Assembly: GCA_944326705.1 (NCBI GenBank)
Contig: CALVEY010000005.1
Location: 31,952 to 95,951 of the forward strand
Reading direction: 5' to 3'
DNA from: an uncultured Mucispirillum sp.
Lineage (GTDB): Bacteria > Chrysiogenota > Deferribacteres > Deferribacterales > Mucispirillaceae
DNA: 64,000 nucleotides
The notes under the pieces were generated by a model that was not told the origin of the DNA, searched no databases, and saw nothing but the letters and a program-made list of their open reading frames with translations. The stretch's first letter is position 1, and the number at the start of each line of letters is the position of its first letter. The position numbers and the translations under genes were made by a program. Shown piece after piece: positions 18,284 to 27,800 of this stretch.

Positions 18284-19177
18284 TTAATTAATAACAATAC
18301 TTAATTTTAGTGGATGGTCTGAACTTTCACATCTTTCTGCTGCTGCAAGCAGATTGCCTTTATTATCCATAATAAAAAAATTACTGCCCTCATGCTCTAT
18401 TGGAAAAGATAAAAAAGAATCTCTCTCTGGAGAAACACCATTTTTTATACGTTTAATAAAACTGTCTTTAACAACAGCCCTGCCCCAGTCTAATACATCG
18501 TAAACAGGAATAACAGCCTGCGACAGCTTATTTTCTTCAGAAAGTTTTTCAAGCTGAGATATTTTATAAGATTTGTTAGACTTAAATACACCATTAGCTG
18601 AACGAATAAGACCACTCATTAATGCACCAGTTTCTAAACGCTCGCCAAGAGTATTTATAATACTTCTTATATATGTTCCTTTCCCGCATGATACTTTAAT
18701 AATACCTAATGGATACTCATAATGTAAAAGGTCAATAGAATATATTTCCATTTCTTTTTCACCAGCATCTTCTATCTCACCTTTTCGTGCAAGTTTATAA
18801 GCTCTTACACCATTTATTTTTTTGGCAGAATATGCTGGCACTTTTAATGAAATCTTACCTGTTAAAGAATGAAGAACATTTTTTAAATCTTTCTCGCTGA
18901 CAATTTTATCGGATACTTTTTCTATTTCTGATGTATTATCATAACTATGGCTTCTTTCACCAAGTTTAAGTTCTGCAATATATTCTTTATCTACACTTGA
19001 TAAATAATCTGCAAATCTTGTTGCATAACCTACTAAAACAGGAAGAACACCTTCTGCCATAGGGTCAAGTGTACCAAGGTGGCCGCATTTTGATACATTA
19101 AAAAGGCGGCGTATTTTTGCTACAACATCAAAAGATGTCATACCTGCTTCTTTATATACATTTACAATACCATTCAT
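18284..19177 (-). CDS. truB: tRNA pseudouridine-55 synthase
   Basis: TruB forms pseudouridine 55 in the T-loop of tRNAs. The catalytic motif GTLDPMAEGVLPV with the Asp is present, along with MTSFDVVAKIRR at the start and KVPAYSAKKINGVRAYKLAR. It is the last gene of the nusA-infB operon and overlaps rbfA by one base. Confidence 0.96.
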   Translation of the reverse strand: MNGIVNVYKEAGMTSFDVVAKIRRLFNVSKCGHLGTLDPMAEGVLPVLVGYATRFADYLSSVDKEYIAELKLGERSHSYDNTSEIEKVSDKIVSEKDLKNVLHSLTGKISLKVPAYSAKKINGVRAYKLARKGEIEDAGEKEMEIYSIDLLHYEYPLGIIKVSCGKGTYIRSIINTLGERLETGALMSGLIRSANGVFKSNKSYKISQLEKLSEENKLSQAVIPVYDVLDWGRAVVKDSFIKRIKNGVSPERDSFLSFPIEHEGSNFFIMDNKGNLLAAAERCESSDHPLKLSIVIN

Positions 19178-19527
19178 TAATGGTTTTCCTTTTCTATTAA
19201 ACTAAGCAGGTTATCTATTCTATCTGCTTCCTGTCTTGAATCATCAATAACAAACTCTAACTTTGGCACTTTTTTCATGCGAACAGATTTTAATATTTCT
19301 TTACGAATAAAACCTGCAGAACGCTCTAAACCTGCCTGTATACCTTTTACAGCATCATTATTATATGTAGTCCAGTATATTCTAGCTAAATCTAAATCTA
19401 CACTTACTTTAACGGCAGTAATAACAACATCTTTTACCTTAGGGTCATGAACACTGTCCCTTATTACATTTGATACTTCCTGCCTGATAAGCTCAGCTAC
19501 TCGTTTTGTTCTTAATGTTTCCTGCAT
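19177..19527 (-). CDS. rbfA: Ribosome-binding factor A
   Basis: RbfA helps mature the 16S rRNA 5' end in the 30S subunit. The KH-like fold signature is visible as VAELIRQEVSNVIRD at the start, then VITAVKVSVDLDLARIYW and the C-terminal VRMKKVPKLEFVIDDS. Length 116 is standard. It lies one base after infB and overlaps truB by one base. Confidence 0.96.
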   Translation of the reverse strand: MQETLRTKRVAELIRQEVSNVIRDSVHDPKVKDVVITAVKVSVDLDLARIYWTTYNNDAVKGIQAGLERSAGFIRKEILKSVRMKKVPKLEFVIDDSRQEADRIDNLLSLIEKENH

Positions 19528-19528
19528 A

Positions 19529-22468
19529 CTATTTCTCGTTTTCGTCTTTTGCTACATCTTCAAGTGTTCTTTTTTCTTCAACTACTTCATATACTTCTAA
19601 AACATCATTTTCTTTAATGTCTTGATATTTTTCAATAGTTAAGCCGCACTCATAGCCTGCCACAACTTCTTTTACATCATCAGTAAAGCGTTTTAATGAG
19701 CTTAATTTGCCATCAAAAATTACAATAGAATCTCTAATAACTCTAACATTTGAGTTTCTAGTAACTTTACCATCAGTAACAAAGCAGCCAGCAATTTTAC
19801 CAACTTTTGGTGCAGAGAAAATTTGTCTTATTTCTATATGACCTATAATATTTTCTTTCATTTCTGGAGAAAGCAGACCTTCAAGAGCAAGTTTTACATC
19901 ATCTATTGCTTTATAGATTACAGAATAAAGCTCAATATCTATTTTTTCTCTTTCTGCAGCCTGTTTTGCTTTTGCATCAGGGCGCACATTAAAGCCTATG
20001 ATAATAGCACTTGATGCAACTGCAAGAGATACATCTGATTCATTAATTGCACCTATACCATCATGAATAATGCTTACTTTAACTTCTTTATTAGAAAGTT
20101 TTAAAAGAGATGAAGATAATGCTTCTAATGAGCCTTGAGCATCTGCTTTTAATACAATATTTAATTCTTTTAACTCGCCGTCTTTCATTTTATTAAAGAA
20201 ATCTGCAAGAGAAAGTTTACCTCTATCAGCCATTTGCTGTTCTTTTGCAAGTTTTGCTCTTAATTCTGTAACTTGTTTTGCTGTTTTTTCATCAGTTACT
20301 ATAAATTTTTCACCAGCTTCTGGAAGCTCGCTAAAACCCATTACTTCAGCAGGAATAGAAAGACCTGCTTCTTTTATAGATGAGCCTTTATAGTTAAACA
20401 TAGCCCTTACTTTACCAAACTGAGAGCCTGAAATAAATGTATCGCCTTTTCTTAAAGTACCATTTTTAACAAGCACTGTTGCTACAGGTCCTTTTTGTTT
20501 ATCAAGACGGCTTTCAATAACAACACCTTCTGCTGGTCTGTTTGGATTGCCTTTTAAATCAAGCATTTCTGCTTCAAGTAATACTCTATCTAATAAATCA
20601 TCAATATGCAGGCGTTTTTTTGCAGAAATTTCCTGGAATTGATAATCTCCACCCCATTCTTCTGGGATAATGCCGTATTCTGCAAGCTGTTGTTTAACTC
20701 TGTCTGGATTTGCTCCATCTTTATCTATCTTATTAATTGCAACAACTATACGAACACCAGCTGCTTTTGCATGGTCAATAGCTTCTTTTGTCTGAGGTTT
20801 AACACCATCATCTGCTGCAACAACTAAAATAACTATATCAGTTAATAATGCACCGCGGGCACGAAGTGTTGTAAATGCTTCATGACCTGGAGTATCTAAA
20901 AATGTAACAGTTCCGTTACTGCATTCTACTTCGTATGCACCAATATGCTGAGTAATACCACCAGCTTCACCAGCAACCACACTTGTTGAGCGGATAGCAT
21001 CTAAAAGAGATGTTTTACCATGGTCAACGTGTCCCATAACTGTAACTATTGGCGGACGTTTTTCTAAATCTTCTTCTTTATCTTCATAAACTGGCAGTAA
21101 ATCATCTTCTGTAATAGTTTTAACTGTTACATCTACACCATATTCAATACCTAAAAGCTGAGCACTTTCAGCATCTATTGACTGGTTAACACTTGCCATT
21201 ATGCCCATAGAGAATAATTTTTTAATAAGTTCAGTAGTTTTTACACCTATTAAGCTGCCAAATTCAGATATAACAATATGCTCCCCTATTTCTACTTTTT
21301 CAGGGCGGACAAATGCTTTTACCTGAGATTTATCTTGTTTTTTATTCACTTTTTTATTTAATTTATTTTTATTATAGTTGTTATTTTTTGGCTGTCTGTC
21401 TGGGTCAACATCTAATAAATCAGAAATATCAATATTAGGTGAAATAGTTGGTGTATTTTCTACTTCACTTTCAATATTAAGTTCATCCATACCTTCATTA
21501 ATAGTTTTCATCCAGCTTTTAGAGCGTTTACCATCTTTTTTACTTTTTGGTTTTTTATTTTCTTTATCTTTATCTTTATTTTCGTCTTCTTTCTTTTTAA
21601 CAATACGCTTTCTATCTTCATCACCAGTCATAAATACATTTTCATTATTCATTCTCTGCTGACTGCCAGCCTGCTGATTTTTACCGCCTTTATTATCGCG
21701 GAATCTATCATTTGAGCCTTCTTTATCTCTGTCCTGAAAACGTTTATCACCTTTATCTTTGTTAAAAGGTTTATCAGATTTCTCATTTCTATCTTTAGAG
21801 AAATTCTTATTTTTATCATTTGGTTTATTTTTATCTTTATTAAATGGTTTATTATCTTTACGGTCGTCTTTTTTCTGTTCTTTTGGACGGTCCTGATTTT
21901 TATTTTGAGAATTTTGTTGGCTTTGAGCATTTTGGTTGTGGCTTGGTTTTTGAACATTTTTAGCTGCTTCATTATTATTAGCTGCAGCAGCAGTAGGTTT
22001 TACATCGGCAGAAGCAGTAGTATGCATTTCTTTTGCTTCCTGTTTTACAGCAGTTTCTTTCGCACTCTGCTCACTGTTTTGCTGTTGAGCTGCTTTTTCT
22101 TTATTATACTGAATTCTGTCTTCATCTACTTTTTTAATTTGCTGTTCAACTAATTTTTTACGTTTTTTAAGCTCTTCTTTGCTTAATTTAATATTAGGAC
22201 CTTCCTGCTGACTGCCAGTGTTTTTATTATTTACAACTACTTCTTTAATCTTAACACCTTTTTTATGGCGTTCTAATGCTTTTTGGAGCATTTCCTGCCT
22301 TCTGTCAAGCTGTCCTCTTTTGTCAAGCCCTGCTGCTGTTACATCTTCATCTTTAACAGTATCATTACCATTAGATACATGCACACCTGAAGCCTGTAAT
22401 ACTTTTAATGCTTCTTCAACGCTGATACCTGCATTTTTTGCCACTTCGCTAACTTTTTTTAATGCCAT
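19529..22468 (-). CDS. infB: Translation initiation factor IF-2
   Basis: This GTPase brings initiator tRNA to the 30S subunit. An N-terminal IF2N domain (about residues 1-55) precedes a very long, low-complexity, Lys/Asn/Asp/Gln-rich linker to about residue 395. The GTPase domain then has GHVDHGKTSLLD, DTPGHEAFT and NKIDK, followed by domains II to IV. At 979 residues it is long for the family because of the linker. Its 5' end overlaps the ylxR-like gene by 20 bases. Confidence 0.97.
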   Translation of the reverse strand: MALKKVSEVAKNAGISVEEALKVLQASGVHVSNGNDTVKDEDVTAAGLDKRGQLDRRQEMLQKALERHKKGVKIKEVVVNNKNTGSQQEGPNIKLSKEELKKRKKLVEQQIKKVDEDRIQYNKEKAAQQQNSEQSAKETAVKQEAKEMHTTASADVKPTAAAANNNEAAKNVQKPSHNQNAQSQQNSQNKNQDRPKEQKKDDRKDNKPFNKDKNKPNDKNKNFSKDRNEKSDKPFNKDKGDKRFQDRDKEGSNDRFRDNKGGKNQQAGSQQRMNNENVFMTGDEDRKRIVKKKEDENKDKDKENKKPKSKKDGKRSKSWMKTINEGMDELNIESEVENTPTISPNIDISDLLDVDPDRQPKNNNYNKNKLNKKVNKKQDKSQVKAFVRPEKVEIGEHIVISEFGSLIGVKTTELIKKLFSMGIMASVNQSIDAESAQLLGIEYGVDVTVKTITEDDLLPVYEDKEEDLEKRPPIVTVMGHVDHGKTSLLDAIRSTSVVAGEAGGITQHIGAYEVECSNGTVTFLDTPGHEAFTTLRARGALLTDIVILVVAADDGVKPQTKEAIDHAKAAGVRIVVAINKIDKDGANPDRVKQQLAEYGIIPEEWGGDYQFQEISAKKRLHIDDLLDRVLLEAEMLDLKGNPNRPAEGVVIESRLDKQKGPVATVLVKNGTLRKGDTFISGSQFGKVRAMFNYKGSSIKEAGLSIPAEVMGFSELPEAGEKFIVTDEKTAKQVTELRAKLAKEQQMADRGKLSLADFFNKMKDGELKELNIVLKADAQGSLEALSSSLLKLSNKEVKVSIIHDGIGAINESDVSLAVASSAIIIGFNVRPDAKAKQAAEREKIDIELYSVIYKAIDDVKLALEGLLSPEMKENIIGHIEIRQIFSAPKVGKIAGCFVTDGKVTRNSNVRVIRDSIVIFDGKLSSLKRFTDDVKEVVAGYECGLTIEKYQDIKENDVLEVYEVVEEKRTLEDVAKDENEK

Positions 22469-22967
22469 TTAATTCTCCGTAAAATAAACCATCAATGTTT
22501 GTAATCAAGTTTTTATATTTTATTAATTTATCTGCTGTATATTTATCATAAACAATACAGAATCTTTTACTGCCATTATAAACTGCCTTATCTAATAATA
22601 TACTATTGCTGCCTGCTGATACATCATATCTGCACAAAATTAACTTATCAGTATTTATATCAGCATCACAAACACCATATTTATCAAACAACTTATTAAT
22701 ATGATATATAGTATTATTTTTTATACTAACTTTTAGTTTATCATATAATAAATTTGTATTTAAACTTTCATCTAAATATCTGTATACAGTTTTCTTTTTA
22801 AATACTTTGCTTATACATGTATTTTTTTCACATACATAAAAACTTCTGCTTTGCATATTCTGCCAAAAATCAAAAATAATTTCCGGCAGAGTAATTCTTA
22901 ACAGATTTGATTTATGCTGCCTTATTCCACAAAATGCACAAACTCTGTATTCTTTTGGCTTAGACAA
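22449..22967 (-). CDS. YlxR/RnpM-like RNA-binding protein with C-terminal extension
   Basis: The first 65 or so residues match the YlxR (DUF448) fold: RVCAFCGIRQHKSNLLRI at the start, then RSFYVCEKNTCISKVFKK with its paired Cys. In Bacillus the YlxR protein binds RNase P RNA. The remaining 100 residues, with KLILCRYDVSAGSN, could be a degenerate L7Ae-like domain as seen in some longer family members, but I cannot confirm this. The gene is in its classic place between nusA and infB. Confidence 0.8.
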   Translation of the reverse strand: MSKPKEYRVCAFCGIRQHKSNLLRITLPEIIFDFWQNMQSRSFYVCEKNTCISKVFKKKTVYRYLDESLNTNLLYDKLKVSIKNNTIYHINKLFDKYGVCDADINTDKLILCRYDVSAGSNSILLDKAVYNGSKRFCIVYDKYTADKLIKYKNLITNIDGLFYGELNGIKKS

Positions 22968-22977
22968 TTAATAAATC

Positions 22978-24285
22978 CTATTCTTCGTCATCAAGCTCAT
23001 CAAGTTTTGCAGTTAAATAATCTATTGCAGCATTGATTATACCAACAGCAGCTTCTTCAGAGATTTCTAAATAAGATACTATTTCATCAACACTTGCACT
23101 AGAAAGTTTTTCTATATCGCCTATACCATGTTCCATTAATTTAGAAATCATAGCATGATTTAATACTTCTAAGTTTTCTAAATTATAAAGTTCATAGAAT
23201 GCTTTTAATTCCTGCTCCTGCTCTTCTAAACGGCTTGTTCTAATTTCTGCATATTCGCTTTCTTTTAATACATCTAAACGCCATTCAGTTAATATAGCTG
23301 CAAGGCGTACATTTTGACCTTTTTTACCAATAGCTAAAGAAAGCTGGTCATCAGGAACAACTATTTCTATAGTTTTATCATCTTCAATAATATTTGTTAA
23401 TAAAACATTAGCAGGGCTGATTGCATTACATACATATTTAACAGGGTCTGGTGACCATTCTACAACATCAATTTTTTCTTTTTTAAGTTCATCAGAAATA
23501 GTTGATATTCTAGCACCTTTTACACCAATACATGCACCTACTGGGTCAATATTAGAGTTTTTAGAATATACTGCAACTTTTGCTCTATCTCCCGGCTCTC
23601 TTGCAGCACCCTTAACTTCAATAATACCTTCAAATACTTCTGGTATTTCTGCTTCAAATAATTTTTTAAGGAAATTAGGATGTGAACGAGATAAAACTAA
23701 CTGCGGCCAGCCTTTTACAAGCTTAATATCTAAAAGTAAAGCACGCACATAGTCATTTCTATTAAAAAATTCACCTGGTATCATTTCTTTTTTAGGAAGA
23801 ATAGCTTCAGTTTTACCAATATTAATAATAATATTATCTCTATCTGTTTTTAAAATAGTTCCGTTAACTATTTCGCCAAGTTTGCTTTGGAAATCATCTA
23901 ATATAACTTGTTTTTCAGCTTCTTTTAATTTTTCAATAAGTTTTTGTTTAGCAACAAGAGCTGCCTGCCTGCCTAAAGCATCAAGAGTAGTTGGCACCAT
24001 TAATATATCACCATACTGTGGGTTTTCTTTAAACTCTTTTGCTTCTTCCATAGTTATTTCATACCAGTTGCTTTCTTTTGATTCTGATACTTCTTTTGGT
24101 ACTAATATATTTATAAGCCCTTTATCTAAATCAACAGTAACTTCTGGCTCTAAATATTTACCAATACGCTTAACTGTAGCAGCTACAATCGCTTCATGAA
24201 GAGCGTCTGCTAATATTTCTCTAGATATACCTTTTTCTCTGCCTAAATCTTCCACAGTTTTTATGATTTCTTTACTGCTGCTCAT
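22978..24285 (-). CDS. nusA: Transcription termination/antitermination factor NusA
   Basis: NusA binds RNA polymerase and nascent RNA, and modulates pausing, termination and antitermination. The N-terminal domain, S1 domain (about residues 135-200) and two KH domains are recognisable; the KH blocks are DPVGACIGVKGARISTIS and LAIGKKGQNVRLA. A short acidic C-terminal helical tail follows. Length is 435. It follows rimP by eight bases. Confidence 0.97.
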   Translation of the reverse strand: MSSSKEIIKTVEDLGREKGISREILADALHEAIVAATVKRIGKYLEPEVTVDLDKGLINILVPKEVSESKESNWYEITMEEAKEFKENPQYGDILMVPTTLDALGRQAALVAKQKLIEKLKEAEKQVILDDFQSKLGEIVNGTILKTDRDNIIINIGKTEAILPKKEMIPGEFFNRNDYVRALLLDIKLVKGWPQLVLSRSHPNFLKKLFEAEIPEVFEGIIEVKGAAREPGDRAKVAVYSKNSNIDPVGACIGVKGARISTISDELKKEKIDVVEWSPDPVKYVCNAISPANVLLTNIIEDDKTIEIVVPDDQLSLAIGKKGQNVRLAAILTEWRLDVLKESEYAEIRTSRLEEQEQELKAFYELYNLENLEVLNHAMISKLMEHGIGDIEKLSSASVDEIVSYLEISEEAAVGIINAAIDYLTAKLDELDDEE

Positions 24286-24293
24286 TATTCCTC

Positions 24294-24764
24294 CTAAAAT
24301 TCATATTCAATGCGGGCTTTTGCAATGTCTGAAATAACAATATCAAATTCTGCACTTTCTTCTTTTGTGTAGATATGGACAATGCCATTTTCACATGACA
24401 TTACTTTACCTTTATATCTTTTACGCCCATCTGCGGCTTTTGTTTTTGTTTCAAAATAAACTATTTTATTAATACAGTTAATAAAATCCTGCTCTGTGCG
24501 CAGTTTTCTGTCTGGTCCTGGGCTTGATACCTCAAAATTATATGATGAACATTTAATATCATTTTCATGATTGTCAAGCCATTTAGAAAGCTCACGGCTT
24601 ATATCTGCGCATATATTTAAGGAAGTATCATCACCATCAATAGTGACACGCAAAGTGTGAGATTTCTTTTCAGGTTTTAATGTAATATCAAGCACTTTAC
24701 AGTTATATTTGCTGGCAGTTTTTTCTGCATATTCTGCAAATTCTTTTGGTATTGTTAAACGCAA
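24294..24764 (-). CDS. rimP: Ribosome maturation factor RimP
   Basis: RimP helps assemble the 30S subunit. The central LRVTIDGDDTSLNICADISRELS segment, ending in the DNHEND stretch, and FEVSSPGPDRKLRTEQDF are diagnostic, and 156 residues is usual. The start codon is TTG at 24764, supported by AAGGAG eight bases upstream. That ribosome-binding site lies only a few bases after the U-tract of a terminator hairpin, so rimP translation and operon transcription may both respond to that structure. Confidence 0.93.
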   Translation of the reverse strand: MRLTIPKEFAEYAEKTASKYNCKVLDITLKPEKKSHTLRVTIDGDDTSLNICADISRELSKWLDNHENDIKCSSYNFEVSSPGPDRKLRTEQDFINCINKIVYFETKTKAADGRKRYKGKVMSCENGIVHIYTKEESAEFDIVISDIAKARIEYEF

Positions 24765-24781
24765 ATCTATACTCCTTAAAC

Positions 24782-24842
24782 AAAAAAATAGGCGGGAACA
24801 ACCCGCCTAACTACATCTTATAATATGAATAAATATTATAAG
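24782..24842 (-). promoter_or_regulatory. Structured leader with intrinsic terminator before rimP-nusA-infB
   Basis: Read on the minus strand, a perfect 10-bp hairpin (arms 24817-24826 and 24833-24842) is followed by a second, GC-rich 8-bp hairpin (TAGGCGGG and CCCGCCTA, 24789-24796 and 24802-24809) and seven T. The second is a strong intrinsic terminator placed between the likely promoter and rimP. A candidate promoter with TTGAAT and TATACC 17 bases apart lies at 24923-24951. This looks like an attenuator for the operon, or the end of a small RNA; no coding sequence is visible in the leader. Confidence 0.65.
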
Positions 24843-25030
24843 AATAATTACAACAAGAAATATCCTGCATAACAAGATATTACTAGCATCATAAATAATT
24901 TACTATCTATGAGCGGAAATAAGGTATACTCCTTATAAAGTTACCATTCAAATAACTTTTGCATTTTTTATCATATTTTTTATGTAATAGCAAGCATTTT
25001 TTATAGTTTTTTACTTTTTTTACAAATGAG

Positions 25031-25059
25031 TTGACAGAGTAAATTTTTTTTAATAATAT
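25031..25059 (+). promoter_or_regulatory. Sigma-70 promoter of the MFS transporter gene
   Basis: TTGACA (25031-25036) and TATAAT-like TAATAT (25054-25059) are spaced by exactly 17 bases. The expected transcription start leaves a leader of about 30 bases with AAAGG before the ATG at 25096. This is among the best promoter matches in the window. Confidence 0.8.
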
Positions 25060-25095
25060 TCCAGGCTGAAAAAAAATTATAATGAAAGGTTATAT

Positions 25096-26274
25096 ATGTC
25101 TATTTCTGAAAAAACATTTACTTTACCAGTTATTACATTAATTCTTTTAAGTTTTTGTCTTGGAACAAGTGAATTTATTATTGTAGGTATTCTGCCGGAT
25201 ATTTCATCTGGCTTAAATGTATCTATTACTATTGCAGGAAGTCTTGTTTCAATATTTGCAATTGTCTATGCAGTAGGCACACCATTTGCTGCCGCGCTTG
25301 CAGGACTTTTTAATAAGTTTAATTTAATTATTGCATTAACTGTCATATTTATTACTGGCAATTTTTTATGTATAATTGCACCTAACTATTATACATTAGC
25401 TGCTGCAAGAGTAGTTATTGCCATAGTTTCAGGCACACTTCTTTCTGTTTCAATGGCTTTTGTGCCAGATATTGTATCAGAGAAAAAACGGGCATCAGTT
25501 GTTTCCTGGCTTTATGCTGGCTTTAGTATAGCTTCTGTTTTTGGAGTACCAATAGGCACACTTATAAGCCACAGCTTTGGCTGGCGATATTCATTTATAT
25601 TTATTACTGCCTTTTCACTGATAATGTTTATTCTTATGATAATATCACTGCCACGCAATACATTGACTGTAAGATTAAATGTTATAGGTCAGTTTGTTAT
25701 TTTTAAAGATAAAAGGCTGTTATTAAGTATATTTACTGTATTTTTTGGGGCATCAGCTTCTTATGTGCTTTATACATATTTAGCGCCTGTATTTGAAGAA
25801 ATACTGCATATTCCAGCAAAATATATAAGTGTTGCACTGCTTGCTTTTGGAATATCTGTACTTTTTAGTAATATTTATTCTGGTAAAATGGCAGAAAAAA
25901 ATGGAGTTTATAAGTTAAGGTTTAGTTTTCTGGCTCAGGCTGTTTTTATGTTTGCACTGCCGATAGCTTTTTATAATAATATTGCAGGGATAATATTTAT
26001 TTTTATACTTGGCTTTTTAATGTATCTGCAAAACTCTCCAATACAGGTAAATGTATTAAATATTGCTACAAAAGAATATCCTGGAGCAGTAACTCTGGCA
26101 GCTTCTATGAATTCATTTGCTTTTAATTTTGGTATAGCTTTTGGCTCTATATGCGGCAGTTTCTTTGTAGATGATATAGGTATGCGTTATGTAGGTACAG
26201 GCGGCGGTATACTTGCTGTATTTGCATTAATATCCGCAGTTTTACTTTATAAATATTCTTCTGCTAAAAATTAA
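25096..26274 (+). CDS. MFS efflux transporter (DHA1/AraJ-like)
   Basis: This 392-residue inner-membrane protein has about twelve hydrophobic segments. Its layout is typical of drug:proton antiporter-1 transporters such as AraJ, PbuE and YdhP: the start FCLGTSEFIIVGILPDIS, then GTPFAAALAGLFNKF and a motif-C-like stretch SIASVFGVPIGTLISHSFGWR. Such proteins export drugs, sugars or purines; the substrate cannot be told from sequence. It is transcribed from its own strong promoter, divergent from the nusA operon. Confidence 0.85.
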   Translation: MSISEKTFTLPVITLILLSFCLGTSEFIIVGILPDISSGLNVSITIAGSLVSIFAIVYAVGTPFAAALAGLFNKFNLIIALTVIFITGNFLCIIAPNYYTLAAARVVIAIVSGTLLSVSMAFVPDIVSEKKRASVVSWLYAGFSIASVFGVPIGTLISHSFGWRYSFIFITAFSLIMFILMIISLPRNTLTVRLNVIGQFVIFKDKRLLLSIFTVFFGASASYVLYTYLAPVFEEILHIPAKYISVALLAFGISVLFSNIYSGKMAEKNGVYKLRFSFLAQAVFMFALPIAFYNNIAGIIFIFILGFLMYLQNSPIQVNVLNIATKEYPGAVTLAASMNSFAFNFGIAFGSICGSFFVDDIGMRYVGTGGGILAVFALISAVLLYKYSSAKN

Positions 26275-26295
26275 TTAAAAGTTTATTTTATACTA

Positions 26296-26323
26296 TTGCA
26301 ATAAAATTTATTATGTATATAAT
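26296..26323 (+). promoter_or_regulatory. Promoter of the dipeptidase gene
   Basis: TTGCAA (26296-26301) and a perfect TATAAT (26318-26323) are 16 bases apart, placing transcription start about 25 bases before the ATG at 26354. Confidence 0.65.
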
Positions 26324-26353
26324 AAATAAAATATTAATTAACTGGTGAAACTT

Positions 26354-27757
26354 ATGGAAAATATAGATAATTTAATAGAAAAATATTTTGATAAAGCTGT
26401 GCAGGATATGCAGGATTTAATTAAAATCAATTCTCAGCTTGATAGAGATACTATTGATGATAAACATCCATTTGGAAAAGGTGCTGCAGAGTGTTTAAAT
26501 AAATTTATTAATATTGCAGAAAATGATGGTTTTACTGTTAAAAATATTGATAACTATGCAGGGTATGCAGAATGTGGTGATGGTGACTTAATAGGTATTT
26601 TAGCTCATTTAGATGTAGTTCCTGCAGGCAATGAAAGCTTATGGCAGTATCCGCCATTTGCAGCAGAAATACATGATAATAAATTATACGGCAGAGGTGC
26701 AATAGATGATAAAGGACCATTAATTGCAGCATATACTGCTGTTAAAATCTTAAAAGAAGCTGGAATAAAACTTAATAAAAGATTTAGAATAATTGCAGGC
26801 TGTGACGAAGAAACATCTATGCGCTGCTTAAAAAAATATAATGAAACTGAAGAAATGCCTGTATTTTCATTTTCTCCAGATGCTAATTTCCCTGCTGTAT
26901 ATGCAGAAAAAGGTCAAATGCAGATAACTATGAAAAGAGATTTCCCTTTGCAGGGTTTTGAGCCAATTAAACTTTTAGGGCTTACATGCGGTGAAAGAGT
27001 AAATGTTGTGCCAGATACTGCATACGCATACTTTGCAGGTGATTTAGCAAAAATAAAAAGACAGCTTGAAGAAATAGCAGGCGATGATTTAGAAATAGAT
27101 TATTATCAGGATAACTATTTACAGGTAAAAGCAACTGGTAAATCTGCACACGCCATGAACCCAGAAAAAGGTGTAAATGCAATGTATAAACTACTGCATT
27201 ATCTTGCACACCCTTCACTAGATTATGGCTCATGGGAACTTATGCTCTGGATTAGACAGGTTGCTTATCTTTTAAACGATGACAGCGACGGCAAAAACTT
27301 TAATATAGACTGTCATGATGATATTTCAGGAAATTTAACAATAAATCTTGGAATACTTAGATATAAAACAGAAGATTTAACATTAAAATTTGATATTAGA
27401 TATCCAGTTACAATGAAAAGCTCTAAAATGGAAAATAAAATCAATAATCTTGCTGCAAAAATGATGATGCTGACACAAATCAGTAAACATATTCCACCAT
27501 TATATGTTGATAAAAATAATCCATATCTGCAAGAGCTTTTAAAAGCATATCAGGAAGTAACAGGAGATAAAAGTGAACCTGTTGCAATAGGCGGCAGAAC
27601 TTACTGCACTATGATGCCTAACTCTCTTTCCTTTGGTGCAAATTTTAAAGAAGATGAAGAGCTTGCCCACCAAAATAATGAGTATATAGGTTTAGATAAA
27701 TTTAAAAAATTAATTAAAATATATACTAAAGCATTACTAAACTTAAATAATATGTAA
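26354..27757 (+). CDS. M20-family dipeptidase (PepV/Sapep type)
   Basis: This is a di-zinc or manganese metallopeptidase of the M20 PepV/Sapep group, which cleaves dipeptides including those with N-terminal beta-Ala or D-Ala. Metal and catalytic motifs are ILAHLDVVPAG, GRGAIDDKGPL, CDEETSMRC, FSPDANFP and the C-terminal LAHQNNEYIG. The length is about 467. An in-frame GTG lies three codons upstream, but the ATG at 26354 is more family-like. It has its own promoter and a terminator shared with the convergent neighbour. Confidence 0.9.
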   Translation: MENIDNLIEKYFDKAVQDMQDLIKINSQLDRDTIDDKHPFGKGAAECLNKFINIAENDGFTVKNIDNYAGYAECGDGDLIGILAHLDVVPAGNESLWQYPPFAAEIHDNKLYGRGAIDDKGPLIAAYTAVKILKEAGIKLNKRFRIIAGCDEETSMRCLKKYNETEEMPVFSFSPDANFPAVYAEKGQMQITMKRDFPLQGFEPIKLLGLTCGERVNVVPDTAYAYFAGDLAKIKRQLEEIAGDDLEIDYYQDNYLQVKATGKSAHAMNPEKGVNAMYKLLHYLAHPSLDYGSWELMLWIRQVAYLLNDDSDGKNFNIDCHDDISGNLTINLGILRYKTEDLTLKFDIRYPVTMKSSKMENKINNLAAKMMMLTQISKHIPPLYVDKNNPYLQELLKAYQEVTGDKSEPVAIGGRTYCTMMPNSLSFGANFKEDEELAHQNNEYIGLDKFKKLIKIYTKALLNLNNM

Positions 27758-27765
27758 AAAAGAAA

Positions 27766-27791
27766 AAGGCGAAAATGTATATTTTCGCCTT
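27766..27791. terminator. Bidirectional terminator between convergent genes
   Basis: AAGGCGAAAAT and ATTTTCGCCTT pair in a long stem. The plus strand continues into a T-rich stretch and the minus strand into TTTTTCTTTTTT, so it can serve both the dipeptidase gene and the PsiE-like gene. Confidence 0.75.
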
Positions 27792-27800
27792 GTATTTTAT

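Noticed and set aside
21649..21972. A 107-codon frame inside infB
   Set aside because: It is a shadow in another frame of the repetitive Lys/Asn-rich IF-2 linker.
22500..22650. L7Ae domain in the C-terminal half of the YlxR-like protein
   Set aside because: The resemblance is too weak to name; mentioned only as a possibility.
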